A stretch of DNA of 54,687 bases, from assembly GCA_905233975.1 (NCBI GenBank), contig CAJOGD010000008.1:1-54687 (forward strand), in the 5' to 3' direction. This DNA is from an uncultured Alphaproteobacteria bacterium. Lineage in GTDB: Bacteria > Pseudomonadota > Alphaproteobacteria > Rs-D84. A model generated the notes under the pieces. It was not told the DNA's origin and did not search any database. It was given only the letters and a program-made list of their open reading frames with translations. The translations under genes were made by a program, and so were the position numbers. Position 1 is the first letter of the stretch. Every line of letters begins with the position of its first letter. Shown in pieces: positions 36,179 to 42,903 of the stretch.

Positions 36179-36400
36179 GAATCAGATGGGAATCTGGTTC
36201 GGGGCCCTGAGAAGCCCGTATGAAGTCGGCACATTATGTCGTAATCCGCGTTTCAATTCGCATTCTTCCGATATTCTGTGCCGAATCCTATTGCCCCAAT
36301 TGTCGGGGTGCCTGTAGTGAATACATAAAGACTACGGGGGTCATGACTTCATATGATTTCTCAACACCCCGACCGCTTGGTTTCCATTGCGGCGATTTTT
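36179..36400 (+). ncRNA. Structured RNA family 1, copy C
   Basis: About 222 nt. Helices: CAGAT 36183/ATCTG 36192; TCGGGG 36199/CCCCGA 36367; TGAGAA 36208/TTCTCA 36358; TATGAAGTC 36219/GACTTCATA 36345; GGCACA 36228/TGTGCC 36277; CCCC 36294/GGGG 36305; CTGTAGT 36312/ACTACGG 36331; terminator CCGC/GCGG then ATTTTT. TCGTAATCC sits in the inner loop and GGGGTGCC follows the CCCC hairpin. The terminator stem shares bases with the 3' side of the closing helix (CCCCGACCGC), so the two could compete. The paralogue starts 186 bases downstream. Confidence 0.82.
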
Positions 36401-36405
36401 AATGC

Positions 36406-36555
36406 CGTCATTCCGGCGAAAATTTGTATGCGAGAACGAGCGTAAGCGAAGTTCAAACAACTACAAATTTGCGCGCAGCGAAACCGGAATCCTGTCGAAA
36501 CCGTCGCGGGCCAGTTCTCAGTAAAGCCTGAGGAGATACCGCCTTTCGGCGGTAT
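36406..36555. repeat. Composite palindromic repeat interrupted by a 51-bp mini-element
   Basis: The GTCATTCCGGC/CCGGAAT hairpin found uninterrupted at 23501 is split here by an insert, then continues to TACCGCC-TTTC-GGCGGTA before the gene. CGAAA occurs on both sides of the insert, as expected for a target duplication. Confidence 0.7.
36420..36470. mobile_element. 51-bp miniature inverted-repeat element
   Basis: Ends are AAATTTGTA and TACAAATTT (9-bp perfect inverted repeats) around a conserved core starting TGCGAGAACGAGCG. Copies of the same length lie at 40998-41048 and 47214-47264. No coding capacity. Confidence 0.65.
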
Positions 36556-36586
36556 GACGAGAAGAAAGGAAAAAAAGGAGAGCGAT

Positions 36587-37528
36587 ATGCATTTGAAAAA
36601 GTTTTTGTTATTCGGGTTGATGGCGGCGGTGTTGCCGGCGGTGGCCGAAGAGGCCGCGGACCGCAAAACCGCAACGTCATTGAAATACGTTGAACATGAA
36701 TTGGATACACGCCAAAACAAATTCGGCGCGGATACTAACAAAGCCATGGAATATACTAGTTCGGCCGGCACAGTTCAAAAACGCACAGTTAAATCCGATT
36801 TGGGCAGTGACACAAGCGATACGTCACTTCCCATGGTCGGCGGTGTGAATACAAAATTAAATCAGAAACAGGACGACATCGCCGCGGTTAACGACCACAC
36901 CGCGGTCACATATACGGGCCAACCGGGCGGAATAGGGCAGAAAGGAATATATCAAACAACCGAATCGTATGCCGCACAATCCGATAACCTGATTGACGCA
37001 AAAACATTTAACGCCGCACTGAAGAACGGGCTTGATAGTGAATTCGTGTGTAGGGAAGACAACCTCGATCCGGTGTCCGGACTTTGTTGGCTCTATACGA
37101 TACATAATAACGAACCCGAAAATTTATTTAACGGAATAATGTACCAGGGCGGGATAAGCCAGGCTATTGCATATATATCGCCAGGGTTTAGTACGGTGGT
37201 TTCGCCGTACACACCCGTTAGGTGGCATGGTGTTTCGTTTTATGCCCGGGTAAAACCAAATACACGCTATGTACTAAGTGGGGTACCGGGGGTTGCACGT
37301 TGGGCTGCCTATTATGCAAACGAAAACGACATAACCAATATTTCTTTATCGCTAAATCATGTCTCAGTAACCAGGCCAAGCGGTGAATTTGTCACAGCCA
37401 CTGATACAAATTATGTTGTTGTTAGTTTTGTTAATGGCGATGGCGGCACCAGCCCCATATCCTGGTCTAATGTTGAATTATACGAAAAAACTTCGCCTAC
37501 GGTCTATATCCCCCAGAATCAGAATTAG
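36587..37528 (+). CDS. Secreted repeat-family protein, carbohydrate-binding-like C-terminus
   Basis: 313 aa. Signal peptide MHLKKFLLFGLMAAVLPAVA and the shared module up to about residue 175. The specific region (NLFNGIMYQGG, then VKPNTRYVLSGVPG and FVNGDGG) resembles the carbohydrate-binding modules seen in phage tail and secreted proteins and the middle of the 23599 paralogue. The tail is TVYIPQNQN. The ATG at 36587 is chosen over 36554 because of AAAGGAGAGCG. It follows RNA copy C with no visible promoter of its own and is followed by a terminator. Confidence 0.8.
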   Translation: MHLKKFLLFGLMAAVLPAVAEEAADRKTATSLKYVEHELDTRQNKFGADTNKAMEYTSSAGTVQKRTVKSDLGSDTSDTSLPMVGGVNTKLNQKQDDIAAVNDHTAVTYTGQPGGIGQKGIYQTTESYAAQSDNLIDAKTFNAALKNGLDSEFVCREDNLDPVSGLCWLYTIHNNEPENLFNGIMYQGGISQAIAYISPGFSTVVSPYTPVRWHGVSFYARVKPNTRYVLSGVPGVARWAAYYANENDITNISLSLNHVSVTRPSGEFVTATDTNYVVVSFVNGDGGTSPISWSNVELYEKTSPTVYIPQNQN

Positions 37529-37608
37529 TGGTTAGTGTTAGTGTGCGGGCGCGAATGCGCCCGTTTTTTTCGTCCCCCCCCCACTAACACTAGCCACTAA
37601 CACTTACA
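37526..37608. repeat. Inverted GTTAGTG-type repeats around a terminator
   Basis: AGTGGTTAGTGTTAGTG (about 37527-37543) and CACTAACACTAGCCACTAAC (from 37583) face each other across the terminator at 37545-37570. Confidence 0.65.
37545..37570 (+). terminator. Intrinsic terminator after the 36587 paralogue
   Basis: CGGGCGC-GAAT-GCGCCCG followed by TTTTTTT. Confidence 0.88.
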
Positions 37609-37745
37609 CTTTTTGCTCCCCTGATTCGGATTCGGAAAATAACAATCTGAAATTAGGTAAAAATTTATAAAATTTCTATATATAGGCAAAATTTTATAAT
37701 TTTTTAACTATATTTTGTGTTTTTTGTAAATTTCGAATCGATTTT

Positions 37746-37846
37746 AATGGCGATTTTTGAAATTTGTTGACACAAAACATACTTTGGTGCGGGTTTGGGG
37801 CTAAGAAGATGTTCCCAGACCCCGCAGGAAACCGCCATTTTTAAAA
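37746..37846 (+). other. Structured leader element upstream of nrdD
   Basis: Outer stem AATGGCG (37746) with CGCCATT (37833), then TTTTT. Inside, GCGGG-TTTGGG (37789) pairs with CCCAGA-CCCCGC (37814) with one bulged base. The shape is of a long terminator-like hairpin 130 bases before nrdD. The rest of 37609-37745 is very A/T-rich and shows no gene. Confidence 0.5.
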
Positions 37847-37900
37847 GTAAAGCGAAAAAATAAAAAAAATTATGTTTTAGGTGTTGTTTAAAAAAACAAA

Positions 37901-37949
37901 AAACTATATATTGTTGCTGAAATAACAAAAACGACACAAGATATTGTGT
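37901..37949 (+). promoter_or_regulatory. Two NrdR boxes upstream of nrdD
   Basis: AAACTATATATTGTTG at 37901-37916 and ACACAAGATATTGTGT at 37934-37949 both match the NrdR consensus (acaCwATATwGtgt style). Their start-to-start spacing is 33 bases, about three helical turns, typical of tandem NrdR sites. NrdR represses ribonucleotide reductase operons when (d)ATP is sufficient. The second box ends 26 bases before the nrdD ATG. Confidence 0.8.
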
Positions 37950-37975
37950 TTTTGACAAAAAATTGGAGTTTAATA

Positions 37976-40018
37976 ATGTCTGATACACAGAAAGAGATTG
38001 AAATTCAAATTGCGCCGACATTTATATGCAATGTTATGAGTGTTAAAAAGCGTTCCGGCGAAACGGTCGCGTTCGAAGCCAAGAAAATTTACAACGCTAT
38101 TAAAAAGGCCGCGGTGGCCACTAATGAAATTTCCGACGAAAAGGTTGTCCAAATCACAAATGATGTTTTAACTGATTTGGACAATAATTTTATGGCACGC
38201 ACACCATCGGTCGAAGAAATCCAAGATACGGTGATTCGCAAACTGATGGACGCGCATGCATATAAAACCGCCGAGGCATATATTGTCTATCGCCAGAAAC
38301 ATTCTGAAATCCGCAACGCAAATATTGATGCCATAGACATTATTGAAAGTTATATTGGTGGTTCGAATTGGCGTATCAAAGAAAACGCGAATATCGGTTA
38401 TTCTATTGGCGGCCTTATTCTGCGGACCAGTGAACGCGTGACGGCCGAATATTGGCTGAACATGTTTCCGGCGGAAATTGCCGATGCACACCGCAGTGCG
38501 GCGATTCACATCCATGACCTTGGGTGGTTGACGGGATATTGCGCCGGTTGGTCGCTGCGTGAATTGCTATACGAAGGTTTCAATGGTGTGCCCGGATTCT
38601 TGCAATGTAATGCGGCCAAACACATGGCAACCGCGATATCGCACATGGTGAATTTCCTTGGGACGCTGCAGAACGAATTTGCCGGGGCCCAGGCGTTCTC
38701 GTCCGTTGACACATACCTTGCGCCGTATGTCCGCGTGGACAACATGTCGTATTCCGACGTCAAAAATTCGATGCAGACATTGATATTCAATTGTGCGAAT
38801 CCATGCCGTTGGGGAACACAGACGCCGTTCATCAACTTTACGTTCGATTGGACATGCCCCGAAGATTTAAAGCCGCAACGTCCGTTCATTGGTAAAAAAC
38901 AGGTTGACTTTACATACGGCGACTTGCAAAACGAAATGGACATGATAAACAAGGCATTCATAGAGGTCATGACCGAAGGTGATGCCCAGGGCCGTCCATT
39001 CACATTCCCAATTCCAACATACAACATCACAAACGATTTCCCATGGGATCACCCGAACGTCAAACCGCTGTTTGATTTGGCGGCAAAGTACGGGATTCCG
39101 AATTTCCAAAACTTCCTGAATTCCGATTTGAATCCGACGGACGTTCGTTCTATGTGTTGCCGCCTGCGTCTTGACGTTCGCGAATTGTTAAAGCGCGGTG
39201 GTGGTCTGTTCGGTTCTGCGGAAAAGACCGGTTCGATTGGCGTCGTCACGATTAACCTTGCGCGCCTTGGCTATCTGCACAAGGGCGACCGCGAAGGATT
39301 ATTCCGCGATTTGGAAAGACTTATGAACATGGGCCGCGAAGTTTTGGAAATAAAACGTCGTGTCATCACAAAGCATATGGAAAACGGTCTGTATCCATTT
39401 ACCCGTCGCTATCTTGGGAATTGGAATCATCACTTTTCCACAATCGGCGTGAACGGCGCGAACGAAATGGTTTTGAACTTTACGAATGGCCGGGACAACA
39501 TTACGACCCCGTATGGCAAGAAACTGGTTCTGGATTTGATGGACTTTATGCGTGAAAAACTTGTAAAGTTCCAAGAAGAAACCGGCAACCTGTATAATCT
39601 GGAGGCAACGCCGGCCGAAGGTTGTTCGTATCGTTTCGCGAAAACCGACGTGAAAAATTTCCCGGATATCATCACTGCCGGCACGCGTGAGGCGCCGTAT
39701 TACACCAATTCGACCCAGGTACCTGTGAACTTTACCGATGACCCGTTCGTCGTATTGGAACACCAGGAAGAATTGCAACGCAAATATACCGGCGGCACGA
39801 TGTTGCACCTTTATATGGGCGAACCGGTATCCAGTGGCGAAGCGGCCCAGAAAATCGTGCGCACGATATTCGAAAACTACAAGATTCCGTACATGACACT
39901 TACCCCGACATTTTCAATATGTCCAAAACATGGGTATCTGCCCGGTCGGCATGAGTTTTGTCCAAAGTGCGACGCGGAACTTGGCATAACGCCAGATGAC
40001 GTGTCAAACAAGGCATAA
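37976..40018 (+). CDS. nrdD: Anaerobic ribonucleotide reductase large part, lacking the glycyl-radical domain
   Basis: 680 aa. An ATP-cone lies in the first ~100 residues (VKKRSGETVAFEAKKIYNAI), then the class III catalytic barrel (HIHDLGW, PCRWGTQTPFINFTFDW, SMCCRLRLD). The C-terminus has the zinc-site cysteines (Cys649, Cys662, Cys665 in CPKHGYLPGRHEFCPKC) and stops soon after. The usual RVxGYLRP glycyl-radical segment is absent and is encoded by the next gene. NrdD makes dNTP precursors without oxygen. The ATG at 37976 follows TTGGAG. Two NrdR boxes lie upstream. Confidence 0.93.
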   Translation: MSDTQKEIEIQIAPTFICNVMSVKKRSGETVAFEAKKIYNAIKKAAVATNEISDEKVVQITNDVLTDLDNNFMARTPSVEEIQDTVIRKLMDAHAYKTAEAYIVYRQKHSEIRNANIDAIDIIESYIGGSNWRIKENANIGYSIGGLILRTSERVTAEYWLNMFPAEIADAHRSAAIHIHDLGWLTGYCAGWSLRELLYEGFNGVPGFLQCNAAKHMATAISHMVNFLGTLQNEFAGAQAFSSVDTYLAPYVRVDNMSYSDVKNSMQTLIFNCANPCRWGTQTPFINFTFDWTCPEDLKPQRPFIGKKQVDFTYGDLQNEMDMINKAFIEVMTEGDAQGRPFTFPIPTYNITNDFPWDHPNVKPLFDLAAKYGIPNFQNFLNSDLNPTDVRSMCCRLRLDVRELLKRGGGLFGSAEKTGSIGVVTINLARLGYLHKGDREGLFRDLERLMNMGREVLEIKRRVITKHMENGLYPFTRRYLGNWNHHFSTIGVNGANEMVLNFTNGRDNITTPYGKKLVLDLMDFMREKLVKFQEETGNLYNLEATPAEGCSYRFAKTDVKNFPDIITAGTREAPYYTNSTQVPVNFTDDPFVVLEHQEELQRKYTGGTMLHLYMGEPVSSGEAAQKIVRTIFENYKIPYMTLTPTFSICPKHGYLPGRHEFCPKCDAELGITPDDVSNKA

Positions 40019-40066
40019 AAAACAAGAACTAACAAAAGCAATACAACAAAGAAAGGAGAGTATAAA

Positions 40067-40252
40067 ATGATTGCTAATGAACAACAAAGAACACCTTGCG
40101 AAGTCTTTTCACGCAGCATGGGCTTTATCCGCCCGACGCGGAATTTCAATGTCGGTAAATATTCCGAATTCTGCGAACGCAAGACGTTCACTGAATGCAA
40201 CTGTTTGACGGCCGGCGCACGCCACGAAGAATTGATGAAAAAGGCCGCATAA
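40067..40252 (+). CDS. Separate glycyl-radical domain of anaerobic ribonucleotide reductase
   Basis: 61 aa. CEVFSRSMGFIRPTRNFNVG followed by KYSEFCERKTFTEC matches the C-terminal glycyl-radical segment of class III reductases (typically EVYSRVVGYLRP...WNxGKxxEF). The predicted radical residue is Gly19. It has its own strong ribosome binding site (AAAGGAGAG), lies 48 bases after the nrdD stop and 3 bases before nrdG. So it is a distinct gene, not a simple frameshift, and presumably docks into NrdD and is activated by NrdG. Confidence 0.88.
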   Translation: MIANEQQRTPCEVFSRSMGFIRPTRNFNVGKYSEFCERKTFTECNCLTAGARHEELMKKAA

Positions 40253-40255
40253 AAA

Positions 40256-40957
40256 ATGAATACTGTTCAGATTGGCGGGTTGGTATCGTTCACAACGATA
40301 GACTTTCCGGGTAAATTGGCGGCGGTTTTGTTCTTGGTCGGTTGCCCACTGCGTTGTGCATATTGTTCCAACCCGCATCTGATTGACGTCGCCCCCGGCG
40401 AATACGATGCGGACAAAGTCTTGGATTGGTTGCGGTCCCGCGTCGGAAAGCTGGAGGGCGTTGTTTTTTCGGGCGGCGAGGCATTAATGCAAGGTGACGC
40501 CACAATCGAATACATGCGGCGCGTGCGCGATTTGGGGTTTGCAATCGGCCTGCATACGAACGGGTTTTATCCCGAAAGATTGGCCGCGGCGGCGGATTTG
40601 ATTGATTGGGTTGGCATTGATTACAAGGCAACCAAAACGAATTACGGGAAACTCACCGGCATAAATATCGCATATGACCGGTTGCTGAAAAGTTTGGACG
40701 TGTGGGCGAAAACCGGAAAACCGGCGGAGGTTCGCGTGACATGTGATCCGCGGTATGTGTCGCCCGACGATTTATTGGAAATCGCGCGGGACGTATCATC
40801 GCGCGGGTTTAAAAATTTCGCGGTGCAAAGGTATATTCCGCACTTTGAAGACGACGAACACAAAACAACGCCCGCCATGCGCAACGCGTTTTTTACCGAT
40901 GAAAAATTACGTAATGAAATAAACTCACTTTTTGAAACAGTTATTTGGCGTGACTAA
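40256..40957 (+). CDS. nrdG: Anaerobic ribonucleotide reductase activating enzyme (radical SAM)
   Basis: 233 aa. The radical-SAM cluster cysteines are Cys30, Cys34 and Cys37 in GCPLRCAYCSNP, followed by VVFSGGEALMQ. It is of the longer NrdG-like activating-protein type that begins with TTIDFPGKLAAVLF. It uses S-adenosylmethionine to place the radical on the glycine, here on the separate 61-aa protein. It begins 3 bases after that gene. Confidence 0.9.
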   Translation: MNTVQIGGLVSFTTIDFPGKLAAVLFLVGCPLRCAYCSNPHLIDVAPGEYDADKVLDWLRSRVGKLEGVVFSGGEALMQGDATIEYMRRVRDLGFAIGLHTNGFYPERLAAAADLIDWVGIDYKATKTNYGKLTGINIAYDRLLKSLDVWAKTGKPAEVRVTCDPRYVSPDDLLEIARDVSSRGFKNFAVQRYIPHFEDDEHKTTPAMRNAFFTDEKLRNEINSLFETVIWRD

Positions 40958-40983
40958 GGGCATTGGAGTGTAAGTGCTAGTGA

Positions 40984-41222
40984 CGTCATGCCGGCGAAAA
41001 TTTGTATGTGAGAACGAGCATAAGCGAAGTTCAAACAACTACAAATTTGCGCGCAGGCTGCAAGCCGAGCGAAACGCGGTATCTCCCCAGGCATACCGAG
41101 AGCCAAGTCCCCTTTCCATGGGAAAGGGGGAGTTTTAGTCCGCAACGGTAATGACGAGACCCCGCATGAAACCACCCACGCAAAACCCTGTTTTGCGCGG
41201 GGCCCGATACTGCGGGGTGACG
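40984..41222. repeat. Palindromic repeat cluster with a second 51-bp mini-element
   Basis: Contains the 51-bp element (40998-41048) inside a GTCATGCCGGC half-palindrome, then CCCCTTTCC/GGAAAGGGG (about 41108) and a GACCCCGC...GCGGGGTGAC nested palindrome (about 41157-41221). The 286 bases between nrdG and the next gene hold nothing else. Confidence 0.7.
40998..41048. mobile_element. 51-bp miniature inverted-repeat element, second copy
   Basis: AAATTTGTA/TACAAATTT ends and the same length as the copy at 36420; a few substitutions in the core. Confidence 0.65.
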
Positions 41223-41243
41223 AGAATAAAACGCGATGTACCG

Positions 41244-42335
41244 TTATTGATTCTGTGGGATATACACGTTTTCATTATACGTTGTTTCGGTATAATCTTC
41301 TTCCACCGGCGTGGCGAGTGGGTAATAAACCGTCACCGGCGTGCCGGCGGCATATTGCGCGGCAAGGAAAGCTTTCCATTTTGCAACATTATCATAAATT
41401 GCCAAATCCGGCTTAAATGTCATGTTCCCATTTGTTATGTTTGTAGAACTATTTTTATTAAAGCCAAACCTATTATCCGGCATCGCAAAAGTATTATCAG
41501 TCCATATATCAAACAGGAATTGCGAACACAAACCACTAATAGTTCGATAATCGGTTCTAATTACATCAGGTACAGAGATGTAATACCCCCTACCATTATT
41601 TATAACGTTCCAATTTTCTGTTCCATCAAGCACCATTACCCCAACCCGTCGTGTTATTTTATGTGTCGCCGCGTCGAACGAATCGGCATAGTCGCCAACG
41701 CGCCGCAAAATCATGTCGCCCTGTTGAAAGAATTGTGGATAAATTGGGTTTGTTGGCGTTGGTATGCCGTCTTGCACAACAGTTCCAGTGGCCGAAACAT
41801 ATGAGTTCTCCATAATGTTATGTATCGTATAAAGCCAACAAAGTCCGGACACCGGATCGCGGTTTTCGGAACAAACGAATTCACTATCAAGTCCGTTTTT
41901 AAGTGCCGCGTTGAACGTTTTGGCGTCGATAAGGTTGTCGGATTGTTCCGCATAGGCGCCGGTTGTTTGATAAATTCCCTTTCGTCCGATACCGCCGGGT
42001 TGCCCAGTGTATGTGACCGCGGTGTGATCGTTAACCGGGTCAATGTCATCTTGCTTTTGATTTAATTTTGCATTCACACCACCAACCATGGGAAGTGATG
42101 TGTCGGACGTGCTGGTTCCCAGGTTCGATGTGACCGCACGTTTTTGCACGTCCCCGGCCGTATTAGTGTATTCCATGGCCTTGTTTTGTTCCGCGGTAAA
42201 TTTGTTTTGTCGCGTGTCCAATTCATGTTCGACATATTTTAATGACGTCGCCGTTTTGCGGTCCGCGGCTTCTTCGGCCACCGCCGGCAACACCGCCGCC
42301 AATAATCCGAACACAAACAATTTTTTCAAATGCAT
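41244..42335 (-). CDS. Secreted repeat-family protein, 363 aa
   Basis: Signal peptide MHLKKLFVFGLLAAVLPAVA and the shared module (EEAADRKTATSLKYV through NLIDAKTFNAALKNGL). The specific region begins YVSATGTVVQDGIPTPTNPI and contains GDYADSFDAATHKITRRVGV, which is closely shared with the 47393 paralogue, then diverges (a YRTISGLCSQFLFD stretch) and reconverges at YPLATPVEEDYTETTYNENV, ending YIPQNQ. The PTPTNPI-type segment occurs in phage and gut-bacterial secreted proteins. The gene is preceded by RNA copy E with its terminator and AAAGGAGAG. Binding or surface role inferred. Confidence 0.8.
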   Translation of the reverse strand: MHLKKLFVFGLLAAVLPAVAEEAADRKTATSLKYVEHELDTRQNKFTAEQNKAMEYTNTAGDVQKRAVTSNLGTSTSDTSLPMVGGVNAKLNQKQDDIDPVNDHTAVTYTGQPGGIGRKGIYQTTGAYAEQSDNLIDAKTFNAALKNGLDSEFVCSENRDPVSGLCWLYTIHNIMENSYVSATGTVVQDGIPTPTNPIYPQFFQQGDMILRRVGDYADSFDAATHKITRRVGVMVLDGTENWNVINNGRGYYISVPDVIRTDYRTISGLCSQFLFDIWTDNTFAMPDNRFGFNKNSSTNITNGNMTFKPDLAIYDNVAKWKAFLAAQYAAGTPVTVYYPLATPVEEDYTETTYNENVYIPQNQ

Positions 42336-42370
42336 TTAACTCTCCTTTTCTTTTTTCACTAATCACTAGT

Positions 42371-42566
42371 AAAAAACCACCGAAACGCTTCTAGTGGTTG
42401 GAGGTTAACGACAATTTAAGGACATTGTGTGCTTATTCTGTAAAAGGGCGAACCCCTACATTATTCACATCCCTCCAACCACAGTTGGTTGGAGTTTTTT
42501 TGCCGAATATATAACCCAGCATCCTTAAAAGGGTCGTTACACCCCGCCAGCGGAACACCCACCGGC
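42371..42566 (-). ncRNA. Structured RNA family 2, copy E
   Basis: About 196 nt. A 5' hairpin GCCGGTGG-GTGTT-CCGCTGGC, a closing helix GGGGTGTAACGAC/GTCGTTAACCTCC, an inner helix TTAAGGA/TCCTTAA, and a CTCCAACC/GGTTGGAG hairpin (42473-42494). The same CTCCAACC recurs just before the terminator (42396-42403). GGTTGGAG could therefore pair with either copy, the second choice masking the terminator's 5' arm. The terminator is AACCAC.../GTGGTT then TTTTTT. It shares the GTGTT-loop hairpin and a GAATAAGCAC arm with copy F. On the plus strand the inner hairpin is followed by T7, so orientation is supported mainly by the promoter. Confidence 0.7.
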
Positions 42567-42572
42567 GAAATT

Positions 42573-42602
42573 ATTCTATCAAAAATCGGAAAGATAAATC
42601 AA
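42573..42602 (-). promoter_or_regulatory. Promoter of RNA copy E
   Basis: TTGATT, 18-base spacer, TAGAAT, the same layout as the promoters of RNA copies A-D. Between 42620 and 42903 there is only a repeat (42614-42640) and A/T-rich sequence with no supportable gene. Confidence 0.75.
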
Positions 42603-42903
42603 GATAAAAAATAAAGTGTAAGTGGTTAGTGTTAGTGCAAGTGGTTATCCGTCTTCGTCCGTCAGCGTAAAGCGTTGCTGCGACGGCGATGCGATGATTC
42701 TATGAAATTTTTTGTGTCACATTTTAATTTTGCATTAACAATGTGTAATAAAATCTTTGACTTTATTTTTTAGTTGCGCAATCATATACGGGTCATATTC
42801 CGAATAAGGCACTGTTGCCAATAATGGGTGGTGCGGGGGTATGATACCAATCTTGCCAATAATGGGGGTTGGTGGAAAAACATTACAAGAAAGGAAAATC
42901 AAA

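Noticed and set aside
36199-36320. Resemblance of RNA family 1 to the TPP riboswitch (CTGAGAA and GGGGTGCC strings).
   Set aside because: CTGAGAA is not conserved: copies B and D change it with compensating changes on the partner strand, and the TPP order of motifs and its second arm are missing.
35896-36600. Repeat-dense region considered as a CRISPR array.
   Set aside because: Repeats are irregularly spaced, of several kinds and inverted; there are no regular unique spacers and no cas genes.
37704-38021. Minus-strand frame across the nrdD leader.
   Set aside because: It covers the NrdR boxes and an A/T-rich leader, and its product is Phe/Leu-rich shadow sequence with no start signals.
40019-40066. 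Possibility that nrdD is a full gene broken by a recent stop or frameshift.
   Set aside because: The 48-base gap is non-coding in style and contains a strong ribosome binding site placed correctly for the separate 61-aa gene.
42371-42566. RNA copy E read on the plus strand, ending at the CTCCAACC hairpin plus T7.
   Set aside because: No plus-strand promoter is visible, whereas the minus strand has TTGATT-18-TAGAAT at the start, a terminator at the end and a gene directly downstream. Not fully excluded.
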